Source: JAHWKI01 sp035513575
GTDB lineage: Bacteria > Gemmatimonadota > Gemmatimonadetes > Longimicrobiales > RSA9
Direction of reading: 5' to 3'
Assembly: GCA_035513575.1 (NCBI GenBank)
Contig: DATKBW010000015.1
Span: 1 to 64,000, forward strand
DNA length: 64,000 nucleotides
This document shows, in pieces, positions 50,567 to 58,557 of this stretch. The notes under the pieces are model-generated. The model was not told the origin of the DNA and did no database searches. It saw only the letters and a program-made list of their open reading frames with translations. A program made the position numbers and the translations under genes. The number at the start of each line of letters is the position of its first letter. Positions within the stretch are counted from its first letter, which is position 1.

Positions 50567-51765
50567 GCCCCCTCCACTTCCATCAGCGTCGCGATCCCCT
50601 GTCCCACCCCGATGCACATCGTCGCGAGCCCGATCCCGCCCCCCCGCCGCCGCAGCTCGTGGATCAGCGTCGTCAGGATCCGCGCGCCGGAGCACCCCAG
50701 CGGGTGCCCCAGGGCGATGGCGCCGCCGTTCACGTTCACCCTCGCCGGGTCCAGCCCCAGCGCGTCGATGCAGGCTATGCTCTGCGCCGCGAACGCCTCG
50801 TTCAGCTCCACGAGGTCCACATCCGCCAGGGTCAGCCCCGCCCGCTCCAGCGCTTTCCGCGTCGCCGGCACCGGGCCCATGCCCATGAGGTGGGGCTCGA
50901 CCCCCGCCACCGCGCTCGCCAGGAACCGCGCCATCGGCCGGCGCCCCAGCGACGACGCGGCGTCCGCCGACATCACCAGCACCGCCGCCGCCCCGTCGTT
51001 GAGCCCCGATGCGTTCCCGGCCGTGACCGTGCCGCCCTCCCGGAAGGCCGGTGGCAGCGCTCCGAGCTTCTCCATGGTGGTTCCCGGCCTCGGGTGCTCG
51101 TCCGCATCCACCCGCCGCGCCGGCCCCTTCCGCTGCGGGACCTCCACCACGACGATCTCGGCCGCGAACCGCCCGTTCCGTACGGCCTCGGCCGCCCGCC
51201 GCTGACTCTCCAGCGCGAACCGGTCCTGCGCTTCGCGACCGATCCCCCGCTCCTCCGCGACGTTCTCGGCCGTGACCCCCAGCCCCACGGTCCAGTGCTC
51301 GGGGAAGCGAGGGTTCACGAAACGCCAGCCGAGCACGGTGTCCGCCGTCTCCGGGTTCCCGCGGGGGTACCCCTCCTCGGGCTTCAGGAGGACCCACGGC
51401 GCCCGGCTCATGGACTCCACGCCGCCAGCCACGAAAACGGCGCCGTCCCCCGCCGCTACGGCGTGGCAGGCCGTGTTCACCGCCTGGAGTCCCGACCCGC
51501 AGAGGCGGTTCACCGTCTGCCCCGCGACTTCCGTGGGATAGTTCGCGAGCAGCGCGCCCATGCGCGCGACGTTCCGGTTGTCCTCCCCCGCCTGGTTCGC
51601 GCAGCCCAGGATCACGTCCTCCACGCGCGCCGCATCGAGGCCGGTGCGCTGGAGGAGGGCCCGCAGCGGCACGGCCGCCAGGTCGTCCGGCCGCACGGAC
51701 GCCAGCGCGCCCCCGTGGCGCCCGACCGGCGTCCGGACGGCGTCGACGATGACCGCCCTGCTCAT
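50563..51765 (-). CDS. acetyl-CoA acyltransferase (thiolase)
   Basis: A 400-residue type-I thiolase. Nucleophile Cys89 in VNRLCGSGLQAV, the His/Asn blocks VELNEAFAAQS and NGGAIALGHPLGCSGARI, and the second Cys in TMCIGVGQG. It cleaves 3-oxoacyl-CoA (PaaJ/FadA-like). The start at 51765 lies in a TGATG overlap with the aldehyde dehydrogenase stop, and the stop overlaps the isomerase start, so the whole operon is translationally chained. Confidence 0.94.
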   Translation of the reverse strand: MSRAVIVDAVRTPVGRHGGALASVRPDDLAAVPLRALLQRTGLDAARVEDVILGCANQAGEDNRNVARMGALLANYPTEVAGQTVNRLCGSGLQAVNTACHAVAAGDGAVFVAGGVESMSRAPWVLLKPEEGYPRGNPETADTVLGWRFVNPRFPEHWTVGLGVTAENVAEERGIGREAQDRFALESQRRAAEAVRNGRFAAEIVVVEVPQRKGPARRVDADEHPRPGTTMEKLGALPPAFREGGTVTAGNASGLNDGAAAVLVMSADAASSLGRRPMARFLASAVAGVEPHLMGMGPVPATRKALERAGLTLADVDLVELNEAFAAQSIACIDALGLDPARVNVNGGAIALGHPLGCSGARILTTLIHELRRRGGGIGLATMCIGVGQGIATLMEVEGA

Positions 51766-53234
51766 CAGTGGAGGTCCACCCACACGCTCTTGATCTGCGT
51801 GTAGAGGTCCAGCGCGTGCCGGCCCAGCTCCCGGCCGTGGCCGGACTGCTTGTAGCCGCCGAACGGCGACGCCGCGTCGAGCGGGTGATACGTGTTGATC
51901 CAGACGGTGCCCGCCTGGATCCGCCGCGCCACCCGATGCGCCCGCTTCACGTCCCGCGTCCAGACCGCGCCGGCCAGCCCGTAGATGGTGTCGTTCGCCA
52001 GTGCGACCGCCTCATCCTCGTCGGAGAACGTCATGGCGGCGAGCACCGGGCCGAAGATCTCCTCCCGGGCGATCGTCGCGTCCGGGCGCACGCGATCGAA
52101 CACCGTCGGTTGGATCCAGTAGCCGTTCTCGAACCCCTCCCGGACCGCCCGGCCGCCGCCCGTGAGGATCTCCGCCCCCTCGGACCGCCCCGTCTCGATG
52201 TAGCCGAGCACCCGCTCCAGCTGCTCGCCCGAGATGACCGGACCGTATTTCCGCTTCGGATTCAGCGGTTCGTCCGGCTGCAGGCTCCCCGCCCGCTCCA
52301 CCAGCTTCGCCATCAGCGGCTCGTAGACGGACTCGTGCACCAGCAGCCGTGACCCGGCCGTGCAGCACTGCCCCGTGTTGTAGAACACGGCGTTGAAGGC
52401 GCCCCGGGCAGCCGCATCGAGGTCCGCGTCCTCGAACACGATGTTCGGCGACTTCCCACCCAGCTCCAGCGACACCCCTTTCAGCGTCTCCGCCGCCTCC
52501 CTCATGATCGTCCTGCCGACCGCCGTCGAACCCGTGAACGCCACCTTGTCGACGTCACGGTGACGGACCAGCGCCGCACCGGTGGTCTCGCCGTGACCCG
52601 TCAGCACGTTGAAGACGCCCGGCGGGAGCCCCACCTCGCCGGCGATCGCCGCCAGCTCCAGCGCGGTCAGCGGCGTCTGCTCCGCCGGCTTCAGGATGAT
52701 CGCGTTCCCGCACGCCAGCGCCGGGGCCGCCTTCCACGCGGCCATCTCCAGCGGGAAGTTCCACGGGATGATGCCGGCCACCACCCCCACGGGCTCGCGG
52801 AGCGTGTAGTTCAGCACGCTCCCGCGCACGGGGATCGTCTCGCCCTCGAGCTTGGTGGCCCAGCCGGCGTAGTATCGGAACGCGTCGATGGCGCCCTGCA
52901 GGTCGAACGGCACCTCGCGAAGCGGCTTGCCGTTGTCCAGGACCTCCAGGCGCCCCAGCTCCTCGCGGCGCGCCTCGAGGGCGTCTCCCATCCTCCACAG
53001 CAGTGCGGCGCGGTCCGCGGCGTCCATGGTCGACCACGGCCCCGACAGCGCCGCCCGCGCCGCCGCCACCGCCGCGTCGACGTCCGACGGCCCCGCTTCC
53101 GGCACTTCCGCCAGCACCTCGCCCGTCCCCGGGTTCACGGTCTCGAACCGTCCCCCCTCCGACGGGTCCGTCCACTCCCCGTTGATGTACAGACTGTCGG
53201 GGGCCCTGCGCTCGATCGCCGTCGTGGAAGCCAT
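51765..53234 (-). CDS. aldehyde dehydrogenase
   Basis: A 489-residue NAD(P)-dependent aldehyde dehydrogenase. Catalytic Cys pair in YNTGQCCTAGSRLLV, general-base Glu in SLELGGKSPNIVFEDAD, cofactor block IIPWNFPLEMAAWKAAPALACGN (partly) and FTGSTAVG. It heads the coupled thiolase-isomerase-dehydrogenase-hydratase operon; a phenylacetaldehyde or medium-chain aldehyde substrate would fit that context but is inferred. A 165-base leader with a terminator separates it from the upstream crotonase. Confidence 0.93.
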   Translation of the reverse strand: MASTTAIERRAPDSLYINGEWTDPSEGGRFETVNPGTGEVLAEVPEAGPSDVDAAVAAARAALSGPWSTMDAADRAALLWRMGDALEARREELGRLEVLDNGKPLREVPFDLQGAIDAFRYYAGWATKLEGETIPVRGSVLNYTLREPVGVVAGIIPWNFPLEMAAWKAAPALACGNAIILKPAEQTPLTALELAAIAGEVGLPPGVFNVLTGHGETTGAALVRHRDVDKVAFTGSTAVGRTIMREAAETLKGVSLELGGKSPNIVFEDADLDAAARGAFNAVFYNTGQCCTAGSRLLVHESVYEPLMAKLVERAGSLQPDEPLNPKRKYGPVISGEQLERVLGYIETGRSEGAEILTGGGRAVREGFENGYWIQPTVFDRVRPDATIAREEIFGPVLAAMTFSDEDEAVALANDTIYGLAGAVWTRDVKRAHRVARRIQAGTVWINTYHPLDAASPFGGYKQSGHGRELGRHALDLYTQIKSVWVDLH

Positions 53235-53328
53235 GTCTGTCCGCTGAGCTGGATGATCGGTTGGAGCCGTGTCTGGCCGACGGACCCGGCGGCCTTCCGC
53301 GTTCGGAGCACCCATCCCGCCGAAGCAA

Positions 53329-53358
53329 CGGGCGGGAAGGGACGTCCCCTCCCGCCCG
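53329..53358 (-). terminator. terminator of the upstream crotonase gene
   Basis: CGGGCGGGA (53329-53337) and TCCCGCCCG (53350-53358) are perfect complements, with an inner GGGA-CG-TCCC stem. Located 42 bases after the crotonase stop on the minus strand, it isolates that gene from the aldehyde dehydrogenase operon. Confidence 0.6.
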
Positions 53359-53399
53359 GTCGTGCCGACTCCGGGGGGGGCCCGGCGGGACGCGGGTCC

Positions 53400-54230
53400 T
53401 TACTTCCCGGTGAACTCCGGCTTGCGCTTTTCCAGGTACGAGCCGATCCCTTCCCGGGCGTCCTGGCTCTGGAAGAGCTGCTGCTGGAGCTCCCGCTCCA
53501 CCGCCAGCGCCTCGGCCAGCGGAAGCTCCCACCCGGTCTGCACGGACCGCTTGATCAGACCCACCGCCTTCGCGGCCCGGCCGGGGGCGGTGAACGTCCT
53601 GGCGTAGTCCATGATCGACGTCATGAACTCCTCCGCGCCCGCCGACTCCCAGACGTGGTTCACGATCCCGTACTCCAGGGCCTCGTCGAAGTCGAACGTC
53701 ATCCCCTCGGCCATGAGCTCGATCGCCTTGGCCTTGCCGACGAGCCGCGCCAGCCGCTGCGTCCCGCCCGTCCCCGGCAGCACCCCGAGATTCACCTCCG
53801 GCAGCCCGATCTTCCCGGCCCCCTTGCGGGCGATCCGGATGTCCGCCGCCATGGCGATCTCCAGGCCACCGCCCACGGTGTGCCCGTTCAGCGCCGCGAT
53901 CACCAGCTTCGGGGTCTGCTCCAGCCGCTGGAGCGTCTCGTTCGCGTGCAGACAGAAACAGTACTTGAACCCGGACGTCACCTCGTACAGCATCTGGATG
54001 TTCGCGCCCGCGGAGAAGAACTTCTCGCCCTTCCCGGTGAGGACGATGACGAACACGTCATCCCGCATCCGCGCCCGGAGAATGCCCTCGTCCAGCTGGC
54101 GCATCATCTCGTACGTGTAGGTGTTGGCGGGCGGATCATCCAGCGTCAGCACCGCCACGCCGTCCGTCACGTCGAAATGGACCAGCGTCTTCTTTTCCTT
54201 CTTGGTCTCGGACACCGTTCCGTGCGCCAT
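53400..54230 (-). CDS. enoyl-CoA hydratase/isomerase family protein
   Basis: A 276-residue crotonase with an N-terminal Lys/Glu-rich extension (about 1-15). Both catalytic Glu are present: GGGLEIAMAADIRIA and LPEVNLGVLPGTGGTQRLARLVG, so hydratase activity is likely. The oxyanion block is FFSAGANIQMLYEV, followed by an unusual aromatic/Cys patch (FKYCFCLH). GGAGGT at 54235-54240 precedes the ATG closely. It is transcribed separately from the following operon and divergently from a lipoprotein gene. Confidence 0.9.
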   Translation of the reverse strand: MAHGTVSETKKEKKTLVHFDVTDGVAVLTLDDPPANTYTYEMMRQLDEGILRARMRDDVFVIVLTGKGEKFFSAGANIQMLYEVTSGFKYCFCLHANETLQRLEQTPKLVIAALNGHTVGGGLEIAMAADIRIARKGAGKIGLPEVNLGVLPGTGGTQRLARLVGKAKAIELMAEGMTFDFDEALEYGIVNHVWESAGAEEFMTSIMDYARTFTAPGRAAKAVGLIKRSVQTGWELPLAEALAVERELQQQLFQSQDAREGIGSYLEKRKPEFTGK

Positions 54231-54427
54231 CCGTACCTCCGCTACCGGGTCGCTCGTCGCTCGGAAAGCAGGACGCGCCATCGGCGTGGCCGACAGCGCG
54301 CCCTCACATTGGACAGAACGCAACCTATCCAGCGGGCGAAGTGTGGGTCAAGTAGCGGTCCGCTTGCCGGATGTCCGCCCCGGGAATAGCTTTGGATCGG
54401 GTTCCGATCCTCTACGGAAGCGGCTCT

Positions 54428-55159
54428 TTGCGATCCTTTCCTTCCCTGCCGAAGACCCTGGCAGTCGCGGCTCTCGCCACGGCGGCGAGCGCATGCGGTG
54501 ACGCCGTTACCGACCCATCGGCATTCACCGAATCCGCCGAGGCCGAAGCCGTCCTGCGCTCCGCCGCCTCGCTACCCGCGCTCCCGGCCCTCATCGACCG
54601 CGCCGGCGACCCGCCGGACCAGTCGGGCCGGCTCAATCTCTTCCGCGCACAGGAGCTCTGGGCCGCAGGCGTCGCGGACCAGGATGACCGCGCCCGCGCA
54701 CGCCGCCGCCTCGCCGTTCGCTACGCCGCCCCCGTTCTCATCGACCAGCTCGCGCCGGAGGACTGGGACGCCACGGAGCAGGGGCTGCGGGCGTGGATCG
54801 CCACGGCGGAGTCCATGCTCCGGCACATCACGCTCCCGCGCGTCGAGGGGCGGCTCCGACTCGCCCGCGTCCAGCTCGACCGCGCCGCCGCCGCACCGGA
54901 CGCGGGCGCACGGGCCCGCGCCCTCCTCCTGGCCGGCGCCGAGCTGGTGGAGACCACCCCGCGCTTCGTCGCCCGGGCCATGGCGGTGGAGGCCGATGCG
55001 GCGGTCCGCCGCGCCGTCGGCACGACGGATCGCGCCGACCGGGACCTGCAGCGCGCCGTCCGGCTGAAGGACTGGGCCGCGCGCGCCGTAGAGGAGGGTG
55101 ACTATCTCGTGGCCATGCAGCGGGCGTACTACGCCCTCCAGCTGGTAGAGGCGCGATGA
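54428..55159 (+). CDS. putative lipoprotein, helical
   Basis: An exported helical protein of about 243 residues from TTG at 54428, which gives a normal lipoprotein signal (RSFPSLPKTLAVAALATAASACGD, Cys23) and has GGAAG seven bases upstream. An in-frame ATG at 54371 would put the Cys at residue 42, too far for a lipobox. The mature part is Ala/Arg-rich, about 200 residues of helix with a four-helix feel (RARARRRLAVRYAAPVLIDQL; RALLLAGAELVETTPRFVARAMAVEADAAV). It overlaps the NfeD-type gene (ATGA). No named family recognised. Confidence 0.6.
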   Translation: MRSFPSLPKTLAVAALATAASACGDAVTDPSAFTESAEAEAVLRSAASLPALPALIDRAGDPPDQSGRLNLFRAQELWAAGVADQDDRARARRRLAVRYAAPVLIDQLAPEDWDATEQGLRAWIATAESMLRHITLPRVEGRLRLARVQLDRAAAAPDAGARARALLLAGAELVETTPRFVARAMAVEADAAVRRAVGTTDRADRDLQRAVRLKDWAARAVEEGDYLVAMQRAYYALQLVEAR

Positions 55160-56538
55160 GCAACGACAGGCTGTCGGCCGGCGGAATCCGGGTCGGGCCG
55201 GGCGCGATCGCCGCCGCCCTTCTCGCCCTCGGCGCCATGGCGTGCGCGGGCGACCCCGCGGCGCCCGCGCCGAGGGACACGGTCTACCTCGTCCCGGTCA
55301 CCGGCGTGATCGAGCTCGGCCTCGCCCCGTTCATCGAGCGGAGCCTCGCCGAAGCCCGCGCGGCCGGCGCGCACGCCGTCATCCTCGAGCTGGAGACCCC
55401 CGGTGGGCGGGTGGATGCGGCCCAGCGCATCGTCAACGCTCTCGAGGACGCCGAGATCCCGGTGTACGCCTTCGTGAACCGCCGCGCCTTCTCCGCGGGC
55501 GCCATGATCGCGCTGGCCGCCGACGACATCTTCATGCGCCCCGGGAGCGTCATGGGCGCCGCCACGCCGGTCACCGGTGAGGGGCAGAAGGCTCCGGAGA
55601 AGATCGTCAGCGCGATGCGGAGCGAGATGCGGGCGCTGGCGGAGCGGCGGGGGCTGGACCCGCGCGTGGCCGAGGCCATGGTGGACGAGGAGGTGGCGGT
55701 GGAGGGGGTCGTGGAGCGTGGCAAGCTCCTGACGCTCACCACCGCCGAGGCCGAGCGGATCGGGTACGCCCGCGTGGCCGAGGACCTCGATGACGTGTTC
55801 CGGCAGACCGGCCTTTCCGTCGACCACGTCGTCGAGGCGGAGGTGAACTGGGCCGAGGGCGTGGTCCGCTTCATCACCCACCCGGTCGTCGCCCCCTTCC
55901 TCCTGTCCATCGGGTTCCTCGGGCTGCTGATCGAGATCAAGACGCCGGCGTTCGGCATGGCCGGCCTGGCCGGGGCCGGCGCCCTCGCGCTCTTCTTCGG
56001 CGGACATTATCTCGTCGGCCTTGCCGGCTGGGAGGAGCTGATCCTCCTCACCATCGGCCTCGTCCTCCTCGGCATCGAGATCTTCGTGGTCCCCGGGTTC
56101 GGGATCTTCGGCGTCCTCGGCATCGCCGGCGTCTTGAGTGGCATCTACCTGAGCCTCGTCGGCAGCCTGTCGACGGCCGTAGATTACTCCCAGGCCGCGG
56201 TGATCCTCTCCGCCTCCGTGCTCATCGTCCTCGTCAGCGCGTGGGCGCTCTTCCGCACGCTGCCGAGGAACACGCGGCTGTTGCGCTCGGGGATCATGCT
56301 CGGGGAGGATACGGGTTCGGACGTCGGCTATCTCTCGGCCGCGGTGCGGAAGGAGCTGGTGGGCATTCAGGGGGTCGCCGTCACCGACCTGAGACCGGCG
56401 GGCGTGGGCCGGTTCGGCCAGGAGCGGATCGACGTCGTCGCCGAAGAGGGGTGGCTCACGTCCGGGACCACCATCGAGATCGTACGGGCGGAAGGGTATC
56501 GTCACGTGGTGCGCGCCGTCGGCGTGCCCGCGGAATAG
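55156..56538 (+). CDS. NfeD-type membrane serine protease (ClpP-like domain)
   Basis: A 460-residue long-form NfeD protein: export signal (about 1-30), ClpP-class protease domain with TPGGRVDAAQRI, nucleophile Ser113 in RRAFSAGAMIALAAD and candidate general-base Lys149, four to six membrane helices (about 235-365), and a C-terminal OB-fold NfeD domain (GIQGVAVTDLRPAGVGRFGQERIDVVAEEGWL). Long NfeD proteins cleave membrane substrates and are usually paired with stomatin/flotillin proteins, exactly as here with floA 30 bases downstream. Confidence 0.92.
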   Translation: MSNDRLSAGGIRVGPGAIAAALLALGAMACAGDPAAPAPRDTVYLVPVTGVIELGLAPFIERSLAEARAAGAHAVILELETPGGRVDAAQRIVNALEDAEIPVYAFVNRRAFSAGAMIALAADDIFMRPGSVMGAATPVTGEGQKAPEKIVSAMRSEMRALAERRGLDPRVAEAMVDEEVAVEGVVERGKLLTLTTAEAERIGYARVAEDLDDVFRQTGLSVDHVVEAEVNWAEGVVRFITHPVVAPFLLSIGFLGLLIEIKTPAFGMAGLAGAGALALFFGGHYLVGLAGWEELILLTIGLVLLGIEIFVVPGFGIFGVLGIAGVLSGIYLSLVGSLSTAVDYSQAAVILSASVLIVLVSAWALFRTLPRNTRLLRSGIMLGEDTGSDVGYLSAAVRKELVGIQGVAVTDLRPAGVGRFGQERIDVVAEEGWLTSGTTIEIVRAEGYRHVVRAVGVPAE

Positions 56539-56568
56539 CTCACGCAAGGAAACCGGAGCGGTATTCCC

Positions 56569-57567
56569 ATGGAGGGATTCGTGCTGCTGACCCCGGCGCT
56601 TCTCATCGGCGTCGCGGTGCTCGTTCTCATGCTCGCCTGGGCGGTCCCGGTTCGCCTCTGGGTCGAGGCCGTCTTCGCCGGCGTCCGCGTCAGTCTCGGC
56701 GACCTCATCGGCATGCGGCTCCGGAAGGTCAACCCGGCCGCGGTCGTCCGGCCCCTGATCGCCGCCACCAAGGCGGGGCTGGAGCTGACCACGAAGCAGC
56801 TCGAGGCCCACTACCTCGCGGGCGGCCACGTGGACCGGGTCGTAAAGGCCCTGATCAGCGCCGACAAGGCCAACATCGACCTCCCCTTCCAGCAGGCCGC
56901 CGCCATCGACCTGGCCGGCCGCGATGTGCTGGAGGCGGTGAAGGTTTCCGTCAACCCGAAGGTCATCAACACGCCCAGGGTCGCCGCCATGGCCAAGGAC
57001 GGCATCCAGCTCATCGCCATCGCCCGCGTCACGGTCCGGGCCAACATCAACCGCCTGGTCGGCGGCGCGGGCGAGGATACGATCCTGGCACGGGTCGGCG
57101 AGGGGATCGTGTCCACGATCGGCTCCAGCGTGTCCCACAAGGCCGTGCTCGAGAACCCGGACGCCATCTCGAAGACGGTCCTCGGAAAGGGGCTGGACTC
57201 CGGGACGGCGTACGAGATCCTCTCCATCGACATCGCCGACGTGGACGTCGGCAAGAACATCGGCGCGGAGCTCCAGACCGACCAGGCCGAGGCGGACAAG
57301 CGGATCGCCCAGGCCAAGGCCGAGGAGCGGCGCGCCATGGCGGTCGCGGCCGAGCAGGAGATGAGGGCCAAGGTGGTGGAGATGCGCGCCCGCGTGGTGG
57401 CGGCCGAGGCGGAGGTGCCCATGGCCATGGCCGAGGCGTTCCGCAGCGGCAACCTCGGGATCATGGACTATGTGCGCTACCGCAACGTCAACGCCGACAC
57501 AGACATGCGGAACTCCATCGCCCGTGAGGGCGGGTCCGGCGAAGCGGGCAACGGACAGGGGTCGTAA
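56569..57567 (+). CDS. floA: flotillin-like protein FloA
   Basis: A 332-residue FloA/YqfA family protein: N-terminal hydrophobic hairpin (about 5-28), SPFH-type domain (VWVEAVFAGVRVSLGDLIGMRLRKV-type region through AIARVTVRANINRLVGGAGEDTILARVGEGI), and a long Ala/Glu/Arg coiled-coil (AEADKRIAQAKAEERRAMAVAA). Bacillus FloA organises membrane microdomains. Gene pairing with the NfeD protease is highly conserved. The ATG at 56569 gives the standard N-terminus. Confidence 0.95.
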   Translation: MEGFVLLTPALLIGVAVLVLMLAWAVPVRLWVEAVFAGVRVSLGDLIGMRLRKVNPAAVVRPLIAATKAGLELTTKQLEAHYLAGGHVDRVVKALISADKANIDLPFQQAAAIDLAGRDVLEAVKVSVNPKVINTPRVAAMAKDGIQLIAIARVTVRANINRLVGGAGEDTILARVGEGIVSTIGSSVSHKAVLENPDAISKTVLGKGLDSGTAYEILSIDIADVDVGKNIGAELQTDQAEADKRIAQAKAEERRAMAVAAEQEMRAKVVEMRARVVAAEAEVPMAMAEAFRSGNLGIMDYVRYRNVNADTDMRNSIAREGGSGEAGNGQGS

Positions 57568-57570
57568 GCC

Positions 57571-58206
57571 GTGGACTTCTTCGAGGTCCTGATCCTGATC
57601 TTCATCGTCATCCCCATCCTCGAGGTCGTGTTCAAGAAGCATCGGAAGGGGAAGGAGGCACCGCAGGAAGCGCCCGCCCCCCGGCACCGGGAGCGGGTGG
57701 GCGCCGGCGCGGGCGCGGGTGAGGCCTCCTCGCGCCCCGCGCCAGGCGGGGAGGACTCCGCTGCCGACATGATCCCGCCGGACTTCTGGGAGGTCCTCAC
57801 GGGCGAGCGTCCGAGGGAGGCCCCCCCCGCCGGGTCCGGATGGGAGCCCGAAGGGTGGGAAGCGCCCCCCGACGCCACGGTGGAGGCTCCGCCGGAGCTC
57901 GGCCCGGCGGAATCCTGGGCGCCCGCCCACTGGGAGGTCGATGACGAAGAGGGAGCCGGCACCCGGGCGGAACGCGACGCGCCGGCATCGCTGGAGCACA
58001 TCGGTCCGGAGGCGATCTCCCTCGAGATCCCCCCGCCACCTCCCGAGGTCCGGCGCCGGCTCCACCACGAGAAGCATGACATCGCGCCGGCTCTCGAGGC
58101 CGGGGGAGAATCGGCTCATGCCCTCCGCGCCGCACTCCGCGGCCCCGAGCTTCGCCGCGCCATCGTCCTCGCCGAGATCCTCGGCCCTCCAAAGGGACTC
58201 GCCTAG
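57571..58206 (+). CDS. membrane-anchored acidic/proline-rich protein
   Basis: A 211-residue protein starting with GTG three bases after the floA stop. It has one N-terminal helix (MDFFEVLILIFIVIPILEVVF), a basic patch, then a long Pro/Glu/Ala-rich, likely disordered stretch (about 30-150) and a short conserved-looking C-terminal helix (ALRGPELRRAIVLAEILGPPKGLA). That C-terminal block resembles the end of small FloA-linked proteins seen in related genomes, but I cannot name it. Co-transcription with nfeD-floA suggests a microdomain partner. Confidence 0.62.
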   Translation: MDFFEVLILIFIVIPILEVVFKKHRKGKEAPQEAPAPRHRERVGAGAGAGEASSRPAPGGEDSAADMIPPDFWEVLTGERPREAPPAGSGWEPEGWEAPPDATVEAPPELGPAESWAPAHWEVDDEEGAGTRAERDAPASLEHIGPEAISLEIPPPPPEVRRRLHHEKHDIAPALEAGGESAHALRAALRGPELRRAIVLAEILGPPKGLA

Positions 58207-58227
58207 AGCGCGGCCGAACGCCCCGTT

Positions 58228-58233
58228 ATACTT
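58228..58233 (+). promoter_or_regulatory. -10-like element for tRNA-Leu
   Basis: TATACT (58228-58233) lies 17 bases upstream of the mature tRNA 5' end, a good -10 in an otherwise GC-rich gap. A matching -35 is not clear. Confidence 0.35.
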
Positions 58234-58249
58234 GGCCGGCCGCTTGGGA

Positions 58250-58332
58250 GCCGGGGTGGCGAAATGGCAAACGCAGGCGACTCAAAATCGCCCGGGCGCA
58301 AGCCCTTGCGGGTTCGAATCCCGCCCCCGGCA
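58250..58332 (+). tRNA. tRNA-Leu (CAA)
   Basis: A class-II tRNA: acceptor stem GCCGGGG/CCCCGGC with discriminator A at 58332, anticodon arm GGCGA-CTCAAAA-TCGCC with anticodon CAA at 58283-58285 (reads UUG), long variable arm (CGGGCGCAAGCCCTT), and T arm GCGGG-TTCGAAT-CCCGC. The long variable arm and anticodon both specify leucine. The 3' CCA is not encoded (ATG follows), so it must be added enzymatically. Confidence 0.95.
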
Positions 58333-58335
58333 TGC

Positions 58336-58371
58336 GAAGGACCGCAACGGTTTACGCCGCTGCGGCCCTTC
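58336..58371 (+). terminator. hairpin after tRNA-Leu
   Basis: GAAGG-A-CCGCA (58336-58346) pairs with TGCGG-C-CCTTC (58361-58371) around a partly structured loop, starting four bases after the tRNA. It probably ends the tRNA transcript. Confidence 0.5.
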
Positions 58372-58557
58372 CTCCATCCGGGGCCGACTGTCCCCCGATT
58401 GTGCCAAGACTGTGCCCGCATTGAGGCGCTCTACGCCCGCTGGGAGGAGCTGGAGTCGGTACGGAGCGGCGCCGGAGCGTAGCCGGGCCGGGTTGGCTTG
58501 CCTCGTGCATGGGTGAACTCAACTGTCCACCCCGCGGAAGAGCCGCCCGAGGTCACG

